From: Methanosarcina sp. UBA289
Lineage (GTDB): Archaea > Halobacteriota > Methanosarcinia > Methanosarcinales > Methanosarcinaceae
Length of the DNA: 64,000 nt
NCBI GenBank assembly: GCA_002496565.1
Contig: DAKJ01000018.1
Location: forward strand, 778,389 to 842,388
Direction of reading: 5' to 3'
A program made the position numbers and the translations under genes. A model generated the notes under the pieces. The model was not told the origin of the DNA. It did no database searches and saw only the letters and a program-made list of their open reading frames with translations. Position 1 is the stretch's first letter; every line of letters begins with the position of its first letter. This document shows, one piece after another, positions 26,982 through 36,212 of the stretch.

Positions 26982-27002
26982 CCGCGTTTTATGTTAACGC
27001 GG
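26982..27002. terminator. Bidirectional terminator hairpin
   Basis: CCGCGTT (26982-26988) and AACGCGG (26996-27002) form a perfect 7-bp GC-rich stem with a 7-nt loop. It sits between the converging regulator gene and S-layer gene. T-rich DNA lies on both sides (TTTTAAG...CTTTTTTG to the right; A-rich, hence T-rich on the other strand, to the left). Confidence 0.65.
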
Positions 27003-27069
27003 GAATTTTAAGTCTTTACTCTTTTTTGTTTTTGAATTTCATTTTCCTGAAGAGTTTATCTTCCTGGAT

Positions 27070-30000
27070 TTACTTCTTCATTAACTCCTTAAACTTTTCC
27101 TGAATCATTCCAATATCCCCACCGCCTTTTGTAAAGTAGTAAGCAGCTCCACCGACTATTAACAGGATAATGGCTATAAAAGCATAGAGCAGTAAGGAAG
27201 ATTTTTCCTTTACAGTGTAGGTTGCAGTTTCTCCTCCAATTTCTACCGTGTAGGTTCCTGGCACATCTTCTGCGTACTCAAAGGTTACAGTCGTATTATT
27301 TCCAACATCCAGGGAAACTTCTTTTGAGTCGCTTACGTTTCCATTAATAAGCAATTCTACACTCTCATTTCCTGCAGCATTGCCTTTATTTCCGATATTT
27401 ATCGAAATTGCCGCATCCTTTCCTGCACTTACCTCTAAAGGCTCAATTACCAAGTTTGAATATTCGAAGACAGCTTCAAAATCTTTTACTTTTACATTTA
27501 CTTCCTTATCCTCGAATCCTTCCTTTGTTATGCTCAATTCCAGATTGCCACTTTTATCTGTCGTATAGGCAGTTTTTCCGTCGGAATCTGTTTTGGCAAT
27601 GGTATCTCCATCAATCGATACAGCTGCACCCTTAATGGGCTCGCCACCGATCGCCTTGACAACCTCAATGTTCAGGGTGTCGCCAACATAAACTGTCTTC
27701 GGTGAAATGGTAACTATCATTTCTTCTTTCGGAGCACTGACGTTAATATTTTTGTTTGCGGTTTTGTAGTCATCCTTTTCTGCAGTTATCTTGAAGGTTC
27801 CAATCTCTTTAGCGGTATACTCGACAACCCCATCGTCACTTGTTTCGCCTACACTGCTTTCGTTAACCAAAACATTAGCGCCTTCGATTTCTTCTCCACC
27901 TGCAGTCACTTTGATATCAAATGTATCTCCTGCATAGATATTATCAGGTACATTTATTTTCAGTGAGTTGTTGTCGTCTCCATTGCCACCGGTTTCAACC
28001 TCTACAAAGGGGTAGAACCTGAGATTACTGTCATCAGCAGTTTTGAAACTGACATTACCCATGACCTCAACGGTTTCATCCTGGCCAAGTCCGATGTTAC
28101 CATCGTTCTTCATTGTGATGCCACTTTCAGAGACACTGGTAACCTCCATCTCACCAAAGGAATCTCCATTGTTGATTTCAGTGTAATCGTCCGAGAGCTG
28201 GAAGAGACCCTGTATGAAGACAGCGGAGGTCTCACCTCCTTGAAAAACCGTGCCGATATGGGCAATGATTATGGGCACATCTTCTGCTTCTCCAAGATCA
28301 GCTTCATAGACATAATCATCGCCAGATTTGAGGAATGCCTCATCTACTACATCGCCATCTTTTTCAAGCTGTACCCGGACAGATTCTCCGTTGATATCCA
28401 CTTCCACGATATTCAAAGAATAACCATCTTCAAGGGCAAGGGCAGAACCTGAATCCATAGACCTTTTGTCGTCGTTGTCTGTAAGTACTTTACAAAGAAT
28501 GTTGTCCGAAAGAAGACTTACATCATCAACAGCTCCTTCCACGGAGTCTTCAGTATATCCGGCAAAGTATTTGTCTGCCATGAAACCAATAACTGTGAAG
28601 TTTCCCCATTCGTTGTGTTCAAAATCAACGGCTTGAGGTGTGGACTTGTAGACAAGTTTATCTGAAGGTATATCTCTATCTCCAAGCTCTTCTACTGTAA
28701 GGTTTTCAGTCCCAATTCCTTCATCTATGTTGTAATAGAAACCTTCAAAGTTAAAGGGTGTCCAGCTGGGGAGTGAGTCACCATCGATTTTCTCGTCATA
28801 GACAGTTCCGCGCAGCTCGTAGGTACCGGCTTCCGAAGTGTCAAGGACCGGGGCAAAGCGCAGTTTGTTGTCATCAGCTACCTGAATCTGTATTTTACCC
28901 ATTAGGTCTACTGTATCTCCCTTATCAAGTCCGACGCTATCATCATTCTTCATCTTTATTTCATTGCTGCTCAGGGAGGTTACTTCCATTTCTCCGAATG
29001 TGTTTCCGTTTTCAAGTTCTACGTACTCGTCCGAAATCTGGAAAAGACCCTGTATGAAGACAGCGGAGGTCTCACCTCCTTGAAAAACCGTGCCGAAATG
29101 AGCAATGATTATGGGTATATCTTCTGTTTCTCCAAGATCAGCTTCATAGACATAGTCTTCACCAGATCTGATAAAAGCTTCATCTACTACGTCTCCATCT
29201 TTTTCGAGCTGTACCCGGACAGATTCTCCATTGATATCCACTTCCACGATTTTCAGGGAATATCCTTCCTCGAGAACAAGAGAATCTCCGGCATTCGCTG
29301 ATTTTTTATCGTCAATATCTATGAGAATCTTGGAAAGAACCCCATCAGAAATAGGGCTGACGTCATCTCCTACAACTTCAGATCCATTTTTAGTATAACC
29401 TGCAAAGTATTTCTCTGCCATGAATCCGATTATCTGGTACGAACCCCATTTACTGTATTCAAAATCAGTTTCAGTAGGTCTTGTTACGTATTCAATATTT
29501 TCTGATTTTATGCTTCTACCTATATCTGTAATGGTCATCTCTTCAGAGGATACTCCTGAGTCAAGGTCATAATAGAAGCCTGAGTAACTCTGGGCGGTCC
29601 ATGTGTAGGTTTCGGGCATTCCCTCTTCCCATATCCTGTTTCCAGTTGAATTGTCTGTGGGTCCGACGTTCAAAGTCCACTTTTTTGTCGATGACTCATA
29701 AACAGAATTAGGATCGCTGATCACTGCCTTGAGGGTAAAATTTCCTGTACTGTCCTCTTGAAAATCGTATGAAGAAGAGGTTACACTTTCCTCTTTTTTC
29801 TGTGATTTGTCTTCAACAAACCATTCAACATTAATGTTTTGGTTATCTGTGCTGGAGTTGACTTTGAAAGTTTTAGACACTCCTTTATCTACTGAAATAT
29901 CTCCTTCGGAGGGGTCAGTCTTAACAGATAATCCTCCGGCTGCTTTCCCTTCAACGTTCCAGGCTGCTATTTGCTCTCCTTCTACACTGGCTGTCACCTT

Positions 30001-30270
30001 GTACGAACCTGACTGGAAGACATGACTGAGAGTCGCAATATTATTCCCGCCAGTAGAACTTGTTGTGCTATTTCCATTTTCAGTCCATACAACATTTGCT
30101 GTTTCATTTAAAGGAATGGTGAAGGTTTGAGTTTCACCCACTATTCCTATAACAGTCGAATTCTGTGAGGGTGTAGGGTCTGACACTATACTGGGAGCTG
30201 CAGCTGTAGCTCCACAAAGTAACCCTAGTACCAGAATTGCTGTAAATATTTGTAAAATAGCTTTACTCAT
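27070..30270 (-). CDS. S-layer-type surface protein with duplicated Methanosarcina S-layer domain
   Basis: A 1066-residue exported protein. It has an N-terminal signal peptide (AILQIFTAILVLGLLCGATAAAPS), Ig-like repeats (about 30-200) and two copies of the ~280-residue Methanosarcina S-layer domain (about 215-480 and 500-765). Each copy runs from SGFYYDLDSG or EGFYYNIDEG through IGFMAxKYFAGYT to FGEMEVTS. Two carboxypeptidase-regulatory/Ig-like domains and a CARDB-like domain (AGKDAAISINIGNKGNAAGNESVELLING) follow. The C terminus has one transmembrane helix (LLLYAFIAIILLIVGGAAYYF) and a lysine-rich tail, so it is membrane-anchored with the bulk outside. It is longer than the main S-layer protein of the genus, so probably a minor or alternative coat component. 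Confidence 0.9.
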   Translation of the reverse strand: MSKAILQIFTAILVLGLLCGATAAAPSIVSDPTPSQNSTVIGIVGETQTFTIPLNETANVVWTENGNSTTSSTGGNNIATLSHVFQSGSYKVTASVEGEQIAAWNVEGKAAGGLSVKTDPSEGDISVDKGVSKTFKVNSSTDNQNINVEWFVEDKSQKKEESVTSSSYDFQEDSTGNFTLKAVISDPNSVYESSTKKWTLNVGPTDNSTGNRIWEEGMPETYTWTAQSYSGFYYDLDSGVSSEEMTITDIGRSIKSENIEYVTRPTETDFEYSKWGSYQIIGFMAEKYFAGYTKNGSEVVGDDVSPISDGVLSKILIDIDDKKSANAGDSLVLEEGYSLKIVEVDINGESVRVQLEKDGDVVDEAFIRSGEDYVYEADLGETEDIPIIIAHFGTVFQGGETSAVFIQGLFQISDEYVELENGNTFGEMEVTSLSSNEIKMKNDDSVGLDKGDTVDLMGKIQIQVADDNKLRFAPVLDTSEAGTYELRGTVYDEKIDGDSLPSWTPFNFEGFYYNIDEGIGTENLTVEELGDRDIPSDKLVYKSTPQAVDFEHNEWGNFTVIGFMADKYFAGYTEDSVEGAVDDVSLLSDNILCKVLTDNDDKRSMDSGSALALEDGYSLNIVEVDINGESVRVQLEKDGDVVDEAFLKSGDDYVYEADLGEAEDVPIIIAHIGTVFQGGETSAVFIQGLFQLSDDYTEINNGDSFGEMEVTSVSESGITMKNDGNIGLGQDETVEVMGNVSFKTADDSNLRFYPFVEVETGGNGDDNNSLKINVPDNIYAGDTFDIKVTAGGEEIEGANVLVNESSVGETSDDGVVEYTAKEIGTFKITAEKDDYKTANKNINVSAPKEEMIVTISPKTVYVGDTLNIEVVKAIGGEPIKGAAVSIDGDTIAKTDSDGKTAYTTDKSGNLELSITKEGFEDKEVNVKVKDFEAVFEYSNLVIEPLEVSAGKDAAISINIGNKGNAAGNESVELLINGNVSDSKEVSLDVGNNTTVTFEYAEDVPGTYTVEIGGETATYTVKEKSSLLLYAFIAIILLIVGGAAYYFTKGGGDIGMIQEKFKELMKK

Positions 30271-30454
30271 GTTTCATCCTTCTAAACATTGTGCATAAAT
30301 TCTATTTGTTATCTTTATATCAAATCTTTATATCAAAATCTTTCAAATTTACTTTGTTTTTATAATTTTCATGAAGTTTCTTTATTAATATTTTTTATTA
30401 TTTCCATAACTCTAGTTTTTGATCGGGGGATTTAAAGTCTTATTTGGTATTAAC

Positions 30455-31477
30455 TCAAGATAATCTCTCAGCAGCTTCGGCTTTTAGCTGCTGGTATCCT
30501 CTCTGCTCTATAGTTATAAGTTTACATTCCGGGGATTCGAGTACAATGCCTGCTTCATACTTTGTACATTCTCCTATAACAGTTAAGTTACATATATTTT
30601 GTACTTTTTTCATCTTTTGGGGGTCAATTGTAATAAGAAGTTCGAAATCTCCGCCCATGTACAGGGCAAATTCCCTCAGCTTGTCCGAATTTGAAGCAAA
30701 TTTCCGGACCTCTTTGAGGATGGGAAGTGAATTTTCCCGAATTCTAAAGCCTATATTGCTCTGCTTGGCAAGGTCGTAAAGGGACATCGCAAGGCCATCA
30801 CTTGTATCCATCATGGATGTTACTGCTCCGGACTCGGCCAGTATTCTGGCTTCTTTCGTGCGTGGAATGGGCTCAAAAAGCGCCTTCAGGACTGTTTCAC
30901 TCACTGGTTTTCTCGATTGAAGGGCTTCCAGGGCTGCCCCTGCAGATCCTGTATATCCAGTGATACAGACAAGGTCGCCTGGCCTTGCTCCACGCCGCAG
31001 GAGGAGATGGCTTTTTTTTACTCTGCCAAGTGCCGTCCCCGTAATTGTCAGTTCTGCGTGGGTATCAAGGTCACCTCCGATAATCGCAGTCCCGCAGAAT
31101 TCGGCACACGCCTGCATACCTTTTGCAAGTTCTTTAACAAAAGCAATTTCGGTATCTGCAGGCATTCCAATTGCCATGACAAGCCCTGTGGGCTCTGCAC
31201 CCATGGCTGCAATATCACTGAAATTTACGGCTGCTGACATCCAGCCCATTTGCCAGGGGGTCATCTCTTCCGGAAAATCGGTAGTCCTATGCAGCATATC
31301 AGTAGTAACAACCAGGCAGTCTTCTCCTTTCAGGTCAAGAACAGCGCAGTCATCCGAACCGGCGCCTATAAGGATTCCTTCCTGTCCTTTCTCCCTGCCA
31401 TCAGGTGCTTTGAAAATCTCAGATAAGATGGAGATTAGAGCGCGTTCTCCGACTGAAGATACTTTTGTGTTTTTCAT
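30455..31477 (-). CDS. thiL: Thiamine-monophosphate kinase
   Basis: Phosphorylates thiamine monophosphate to thiamine pyrophosphate with ATP, the cofactor used by the PorB subunit in this window. The 340-residue protein shows the PurM/ThiL fold: GERALISILSEIF, IGAGSDDCAVLD (Mg/ATP site), VTTDMLHRTTDFPEEMTPWQMGWMSAAVNFSDIAAMGAEPTG and ITGYTGSAGAALEAL. SMMDTSDGLAMSLYDLAKQSNIGF follows in the C-terminal half. Start ATG at 31477. A TATA-like sequence on the minus strand lies at about 31512-31522, and a strong inverted repeat lies further upstream at 31571-31597. Confidence 0.93.
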   Translation of the reverse strand: MKNTKVSSVGERALISILSEIFKAPDGREKGQEGILIGAGSDDCAVLDLKGEDCLVVTTDMLHRTTDFPEEMTPWQMGWMSAAVNFSDIAAMGAEPTGLVMAIGMPADTEIAFVKELAKGMQACAEFCGTAIIGGDLDTHAELTITGTALGRVKKSHLLLRRGARPGDLVCITGYTGSAGAALEALQSRKPVSETVLKALFEPIPRTKEARILAESGAVTSMMDTSDGLAMSLYDLAKQSNIGFRIRENSLPILKEVRKFASNSDKLREFALYMGGDFELLITIDPQKMKKVQNICNLTVIGECTKYEAGIVLESPECKLITIEQRGYQQLKAEAAERLS

Positions 31478-31570
31478 GGTCTTTTTTGAAAAATATGACT
31501 TTTGCTTTCTTTTCTATAAATACATGCTCTCTATGAGTCAAAGTGCACTGAGTTCCTCTCCTTTATTTAA

Positions 31571-31597
31571 TTTGTGTAACGCACAAAGTTACACAAA
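31571..31597 (-). promoter_or_regulatory. 10-bp perfect inverted repeat upstream of thiL
   Basis: TTTGTGTAAC (31571-31580) and GTTACACAAA (31588-31597) are exact reverse complements around a 7-nt spacer. The centre is about 107 bp upstream of the thiL start and ~65 bp beyond its TATA-like sequence. This geometry suits an operator or activator site; no T tract supports a terminator. Confidence 0.5.
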
Positions 31598-31890
31598 AAT
31601 TTAGTAATATCCTCAGAGGTATTTTCAGTATTCAATAAGATATTCCCAAAAATTTTAACACTTATCCCTAGGCATAGAATTAATAAATTTCTCGAATAAA
31701 TTTCTCAAAGGCTTCTCATTTGCTTTTTATCCTTTGGGATTTATAAGACTTCTGTAAACTTCAAATTCCTTTGAACTTAAAACATGTTTTACACAAAAGC
31801 TTAAAAAGAGTCAGTTTACCCTTTTAAGGAAGCAGACAAGAAAGAAAAGTACAAAAGATAAGTTAGTATCAGTAAACTGTCAGATCCATA
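31598..31890. other. Intergenic region between thiL and nrdG
   Basis: AT-rich with no credible ORF. CTTAAAA (31800-31806) and TTTTAAG (31822-31828) form a weak hairpin that would follow the nrdG stop on the minus strand with a T-rich tail, a possible terminator of the nrd operon. Confidence 0.35.
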
Positions 31891-32688
31891 TCAGAAGCTG
31901 GATTCTCGTACAGAATCAGAGATTACTTCTTCTCCACTTTCTTTTGTTCTTATCCTCACGTTTTCCAGAAAACGTTTTGCAACTTTCCCGAGTTCGTACA
32001 GTTCTTCCCGTTCTAGAACTCGGAATTCCCTTAAATTCTCCTGCAAGCTATATTCCGGAATTCCCTGTTGCAATGCATATATAAATCCTTTATTTTTCAC
32101 ATGTTTTGAGATCCAGGCAGCTATACTGGCAATCTCTTCCCTGCTTCCGATAAAATCCCTGATTAACGTTGTCCGGAGTTCTAGCTCCAGGCCGCAGGAA
32201 TCTGCAATCTCAAGCGTTTTTATTACAGATGCAGTAATCTGTTCAGGATTCTTTTTCATCGCTTCAGATTCTCCGCATCCCGTAACTTTTCCATAAAGTG
32301 CGGAATCATCCGGGGGAGCTTTTATATCAATAAAAAATTTATCAACCAGCTTTCGTTTAACCAATTCGCTTGCCATTTCAGGGTAACAGCCGTTTGTATG
32401 AACCCCAATTGCAAGCCCTATTTCTCTTGCAAATTCCGCAAGAGGAATAATTGCTTCCTGCATAAGAGGTTCTCCTCCTGAAAATACAACTGCACTTACA
32501 AAGGGCCTCGATTCTTTAATCTGCTCTTCCACAAACTCCAGTTCTACAGAGTTAAATCCCTGGATGTAGGGATGGTTCTGGCAGTAGGGGCAGCGAAGGG
32601 GGCATCCCCGAAAAAAGATAGTAATTACGGCTTTCCCTCTCCAGTCCACGGTCGAGAGCGAGACAGTGCCTGCGTAGTTTACTTTCAT
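31891..32688 (-). CDS. nrdG: Anaerobic ribonucleotide reductase activating protein (radical SAM)
   Basis: Installs the glycyl radical on NrdD using SAM and a 4Fe-4S cluster. The 265-residue protein has the radical-SAM motif FFRGCPLRCPYCQNHPY (CxxxCxxC, about residues 29-36), the glycine-rich SAM-binding segment VVFSGGEPLMQE and VHTNGCYPEM. It ends with an extension (VRIRTKESGEEVISDS) beyond the typical short bacterial NrdG, as in archaeal forms. It lies 49 bp after nrdD in the order nrdH-nrdD-nrdG, which supports activation of that reductase. Confidence 0.92.
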   Translation of the reverse strand: MKVNYAGTVSLSTVDWRGKAVITIFFRGCPLRCPYCQNHPYIQGFNSVELEFVEEQIKESRPFVSAVVFSGGEPLMQEAIIPLAEFAREIGLAIGVHTNGCYPEMASELVKRKLVDKFFIDIKAPPDDSALYGKVTGCGESEAMKKNPEQITASVIKTLEIADSCGLELELRTTLIRDFIGSREEIASIAAWISKHVKNKGFIYALQQGIPEYSLQENLREFRVLEREELYELGKVAKRFLENVRIRTKESGEEVISDSVRESSF

Positions 32689-32737
32689 AGCCTACCGTTT
32701 CTCACATTTTTCATATTTAAAAAGGATTAAGGGACTC

Positions 32738-35122
32738 TTACCTGAGTTCCCTTGTGCTGTATCGCTTTCTGTCCAGAAGTTCCTGGCGTTTGCCTTTGTT
32801 CCAGCCTTCAACCGACTGAAGATATCCTGTAATCCTTGAGAGATGCTGCACATTTTCAGACCTACACTTCGGGCATCTATCCAGCAATCCATCGGCTACA
32901 TATCCTTCGTCGGTGCATACGGTCATATCCTTGGTAAAGGCAAAGTAACCTGTCTGGGTATTCTTTGCTATATGCATTGCAAGCTCCTGAAGGCCGTCTG
33001 GATCAGGTTTTCCTTCCCCAAGCCAGATATGCATAATATTTCCACCGTCTACAATTGGGAAGAAGGTATGTTCGTATTTTATCCTTTCAGGCAGAGAGAT
33101 ATCTGCACCAGGTGGAACATGAGTCCCATTAGTATAGTAGATTGGCAGATCATGCGTCTGATTCAGCTCACGCTTTGCGGTCTCTAAATTCCCTTTAATT
33201 GTAAACTCGGCCTTGTCGGCATACTCCTTATGAAGGAGGTCCGAGACTGCAAAGCGTTGGGCAGTCGTTTCCGCAGGCGTTCTTGCAAGAGCAATTTCCA
33301 TACCGTTTTCCTTTGAAAGCTTTTGAGCGTGCATTTTCATTTCAAACATAGCCCTGATCGCAAGCTTATATGCAGCAGGAGATTCGTGGATCTGGTAGCC
33401 TGTATGGTACTGAACCATTTCATTGATTCCTACCACTCCTATAGTATACACAAGGCTTTCGAAATCCACAGCAATTGCTCCTTTTTCCCCTGTATTCGGA
33501 TCTTTTGGGCACTGGGCTGCAAAGGGAATCCTATTTTTCTTAATCAGACTGTTCATCCATTTTCGCTTGATCTTGAAAACTTCCACACCCTTGTTCATCA
33601 GGGTTTTGAGTTCATTGAAAAGTTTTTCGTCATCGTGTTCAGCCCTGTATGCCGCCCTTGGACAGTTTAAAGACAGGACCATCCATGAGCCCATTGAAAA
33701 ATGTTTTCCGTTCCTGAAATGAAGTTTGTCGTCGAATTCTTTATCATCTGTAGGGTTTGCAGAAAACTGATACGCACAGCATTGATAACATGAAATTCCT
33801 TCTCCTGCACCCCTGTACTCCGGGAGCTGATTATCAAAGTAAGGAGTCCCGAATTTGGCAGCCAGCTCGAAGGTCATCCTATACAGATCTTTGTAAGTCG
33901 GAATCTCAGGATGAACCCTGTTGAATTCTTCGTCTTCTTCCATAAAGTCAGGTTCAATGGAAATTTCAGGTTTGGGGAAGCTAAAAGGTTTGCCCCAGGC
34001 ATCTCCCTCAAGCATGACATCCATAAGCGCCTTAAATCCGAGGCGAACCTCTTTTTCAAATTCTCTGTAGGTCTTGAGTGGAGCCTGCTTGCCGTCCCAA
34101 ACCTTACCCATAGCAACAATAGGAATATTTCTCCAGAGCTTCGGAACTCCAGGGGAAAGCTGCACAGATGAAAAGACAGTCTGTCCGCCTCTTGCGCACA
34201 TCATCTGCATCATTTCATAGACGAACATCTGCATAAGCTGTCTGATCTCGGTTTCAGACTTACCTTCCAAATAGGGAGCCATAAAAGTCAGGAAATTGTA
34301 AAAACCCTGTCCGCCTGCAAAATTGGTCTGAGCCGAGCCCATAGCTTTTACAGCATGAAGGAAAGCTACCTCAGCATTTTTTGCGGGTTTTGCTACGCTT
34401 GACTGGGTTCCAACTCCATCGGGCATGAGACCATAGTAGAAAAAGTAACGAAGATCCCAATCCTGGCAAAAAGGCCTTGTGCCCATATATTCAAGGTCAT
34501 GTATATGGAAATCCCCATTAAGGTGAAGGTCGGCAAGCTCTTTTGGCATGAGAAGGAGATTTTGCTCCTTGGACATTTTGTCGGCTTTCCTTTTATGTGA
34601 GGTTTCCGCGTTGTTCAACTGGTTTGCATTATCATTTGCCTCAAAGCCGTATCCGGTATCAATTTCATATGCATCGTAGACCGAAGCCCCAACCCTGGTC
34701 ATGATGTTTCTCCATTCAACATGCCCCCTGTCAAGCAGAATATTGTTTACGATTTCCCGGATAAGTGGGCCTGAGAGAAACTTGAGATTCATCTTTTTAA
34801 TTATCTTTTCTGCTTCCCTTGCAATCTCAATTGCTTCCTCTTTTGTAATTGAGGGTTTATTGTAGAAGATTTCGCTTAATTTAGTTTCCTTAAGGAGTTG
34901 GTTTACAATGATGTTCCTATCCCAGTTAAGAATGAAACCATCTGTTGTCCTTACCCTGGGTAGAGGGGAGACGGACAGCCCATCAAGGGTTTTTTGCACT
35001 GGCTGGTTGTCAGATAACTGGTCATCTTTTGGGAAAGAAGAGGCGGACAACTCTTCAAGTGTCTTTTGAGCTGACTGGTTGTCAGATAACTGGTCGTCGG
35101 GTAAGAGAATCTCGGCTGTCAT
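32738..35122 (-). CDS. nrdD: Anaerobic ribonucleoside-triphosphate reductase (class III)
   Basis: Makes deoxyribonucleotides under anoxic conditions through a glycyl radical. From the ATG at 35122 it is 794 residues. A tandem 24-residue acidic repeat (DDQLSDNQ...) occupies the N terminus, followed by an ATP-cone (VRTTDGFILNWDRNIIVNQLL) and the catalytic barrel. The C terminus holds the radical glycine in RITGYLQSVEGWNKGK. The zinc site before it reads CTDEGY...CPKC: three cysteines rather than the usual two CxxC pairs, with Glu at the second position. A TTG at 35161 would add 13 residues without an SD. Operon nrdH-nrdD-nrdG. Confidence 0.93.
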   Translation of the reverse strand: MTAEILLPDDQLSDNQSAQKTLEELSASSFPKDDQLSDNQPVQKTLDGLSVSPLPRVRTTDGFILNWDRNIIVNQLLKETKLSEIFYNKPSITKEEAIEIAREAEKIIKKMNLKFLSGPLIREIVNNILLDRGHVEWRNIMTRVGASVYDAYEIDTGYGFEANDNANQLNNAETSHKRKADKMSKEQNLLLMPKELADLHLNGDFHIHDLEYMGTRPFCQDWDLRYFFYYGLMPDGVGTQSSVAKPAKNAEVAFLHAVKAMGSAQTNFAGGQGFYNFLTFMAPYLEGKSETEIRQLMQMFVYEMMQMMCARGGQTVFSSVQLSPGVPKLWRNIPIVAMGKVWDGKQAPLKTYREFEKEVRLGFKALMDVMLEGDAWGKPFSFPKPEISIEPDFMEEDEEFNRVHPEIPTYKDLYRMTFELAAKFGTPYFDNQLPEYRGAGEGISCYQCCAYQFSANPTDDKEFDDKLHFRNGKHFSMGSWMVLSLNCPRAAYRAEHDDEKLFNELKTLMNKGVEVFKIKRKWMNSLIKKNRIPFAAQCPKDPNTGEKGAIAVDFESLVYTIGVVGINEMVQYHTGYQIHESPAAYKLAIRAMFEMKMHAQKLSKENGMEIALARTPAETTAQRFAVSDLLHKEYADKAEFTIKGNLETAKRELNQTHDLPIYYTNGTHVPPGADISLPERIKYEHTFFPIVDGGNIMHIWLGEGKPDPDGLQELAMHIAKNTQTGYFAFTKDMTVCTDEGYVADGLLDRCPKCRSENVQHLSRITGYLQSVEGWNKGKRQELLDRKRYSTRELR
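34971..35098 (-). repeat. 72-bp tandem duplication at the nrdD 5' end
   Basis: Two direct copies with a 72-bp period (similar cores at 34971-35026 and 35043-35098) encode two in-frame 24-residue units, DDQLSDNQSAQKTLEELSAS and DDQLSDNQPVQKTLDGLSVS plus their last four residues. The stretch TTGTCAGATAACTGGTC is identical in both. Confidence 0.85.
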
Positions 35123-35212
35123 TTTCTCATCTTCAGTAGCTGTTTTAATAATGAAATTCAATAGCGGAATTTGCAGAAATATTCAATTTATTTTAATTTC
35201 AGATCTCTTTTA

Positions 35213-35464
35213 TCACAGGATTTCCTGGATTTTTTCAGGGTTTACTTCTCCCCCAATGAAAAGCTCCTCGTGCGTAAGGAATGTATCATTGATCTGTAAA
35301 ACAGGCGCTGTCACTGTAAAGACTCCGTTGAAACGCAGTTCCGTTAGGGCCTCGGGAGTAGACATATCTGCTACCTCAAAAGCAATTGAGTGTGCTTCTA
35401 GGAAATTTTTTAATTTACTGCATTTCGGACATCGTTCCGTTGTATATATGATTATTTTTGCCAT
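35213..35464 (-). CDS. nrdH: NrdH-like glutaredoxin/thioredoxin
   Basis: A small redoxin (83 residues) with the dithiol active site TTERCPKCSKLKNFLEAH (CPKC, about residues 12-15), and the cis-proline region VTAPVLQINDTFLTHEEL followed by GGEV as in glutaredoxin-fold proteins. Its place 90 bp upstream of nrdD and in the same orientation suggests it supplies or recycles reducing equivalents for the class III reductase, in place of formate. Start ATG at 35464. The role as NrdD partner is inferred from context. Confidence 0.85.
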   Translation of the reverse strand: MAKIIIYTTERCPKCSKLKNFLEAHSIAFEVADMSTPEALTELRFNGVFTVTAPVLQINDTFLTHEELFIGGEVNPEKIQEIL

Positions 35465-36185
35465 GCTTTACGTCCCTCTGATTTTACTCTAATTCTTAAT
35501 CTGATTTTTAGTTGCCGTTTCTTGCTCGGGTCTTGTTTCTTTCTTACATATTTTGTTTTTCTATAGTGTTTGCAGAGTGAGCGCGCAGGTGCAAAGCGCG
35601 TTAAGCAATAAAACAAAACCCCACATGGGTTACCATTCCTCAGCTAACCCTTATAGTCCCTATAAATATGTATTTTCATGTATCAGTCAGCAATATCGGA
35701 AAAGGGTACAGCTTCTTAAAAGGTTCCCCCAGGATATCTTTTTTCATTCTATTGAGTGAAATTACCTTTATTTTCAGGTAAATATTCTAAATGCTATGTC
35801 GCTTAATAATCGTTTTTCAGCCCAAGTTTGGATACAGTAACATCTTTGTTTTGTATACAAAGATTCACTCTTTGTTACCAAGTCTGGTAATAAATTTGAG
35901 GATTCCTGTTTTTGAAATACTGCCTTATTTTGGTAAACAATTTCAAGCACAGAAGGCTTTAAAGGACATCTGCAGCCTATTTGCCAGGTACAGGTACGGC
36001 TAAGATCTATAAGGAATTATTCCTCGAAACCGTGAAAAATATCACAAAAAGACAATTTTCTTTTTGTCTCTACTTTTGTGAAATTTTTCTTTTTCTCATG
36101 GCTGGGAATCCGTACCTGAGCATTTCTTTTATATCAACTTTGTCTTTTTTATTCCGTTTAGAAATCTTTAATATTCCTGAAAAGG
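35465..36185. other. Intergenic region between nrdH and radB
   Basis: ~720 bp without a convincing gene. AGCGCGC (35580-35586) can pair with GCGCGTT (35596-35602), and GGGTTA/TAACCC (about 35628 and 35645) form a second stem next to it, so a short structured RNA is possible. The open frames here have no family resemblance and no ribosome site. Confidence 0.35.
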
Positions 36186-36212
36186 TTGAGGATTACAAAA
36201 AAACGTTATATC

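Noticed and set aside
28240..29301. Open frames antisense to the S-layer gene (for example 28240-28452 and 29080-29301)
   Set aside because: They are mirror frames of the two duplicated domains, so their mutual similarity only reflects the sense-strand repeat; no ribosome sites.
31571..31597. Terminator for thiL or a divergent gene
   Set aside because: It lies upstream of thiL, lacks a T tract in either direction and has no transcript ending there.
34971..35098. Intein or insertion in nrdD
   Set aside because: The extra sequence is a simple 24-residue duplication in frame, with no splicing motifs.
35553..36003. Open frames between nrdH and radB
   Set aside because: Composition and residue content are unlike protein, no SD, no family features.
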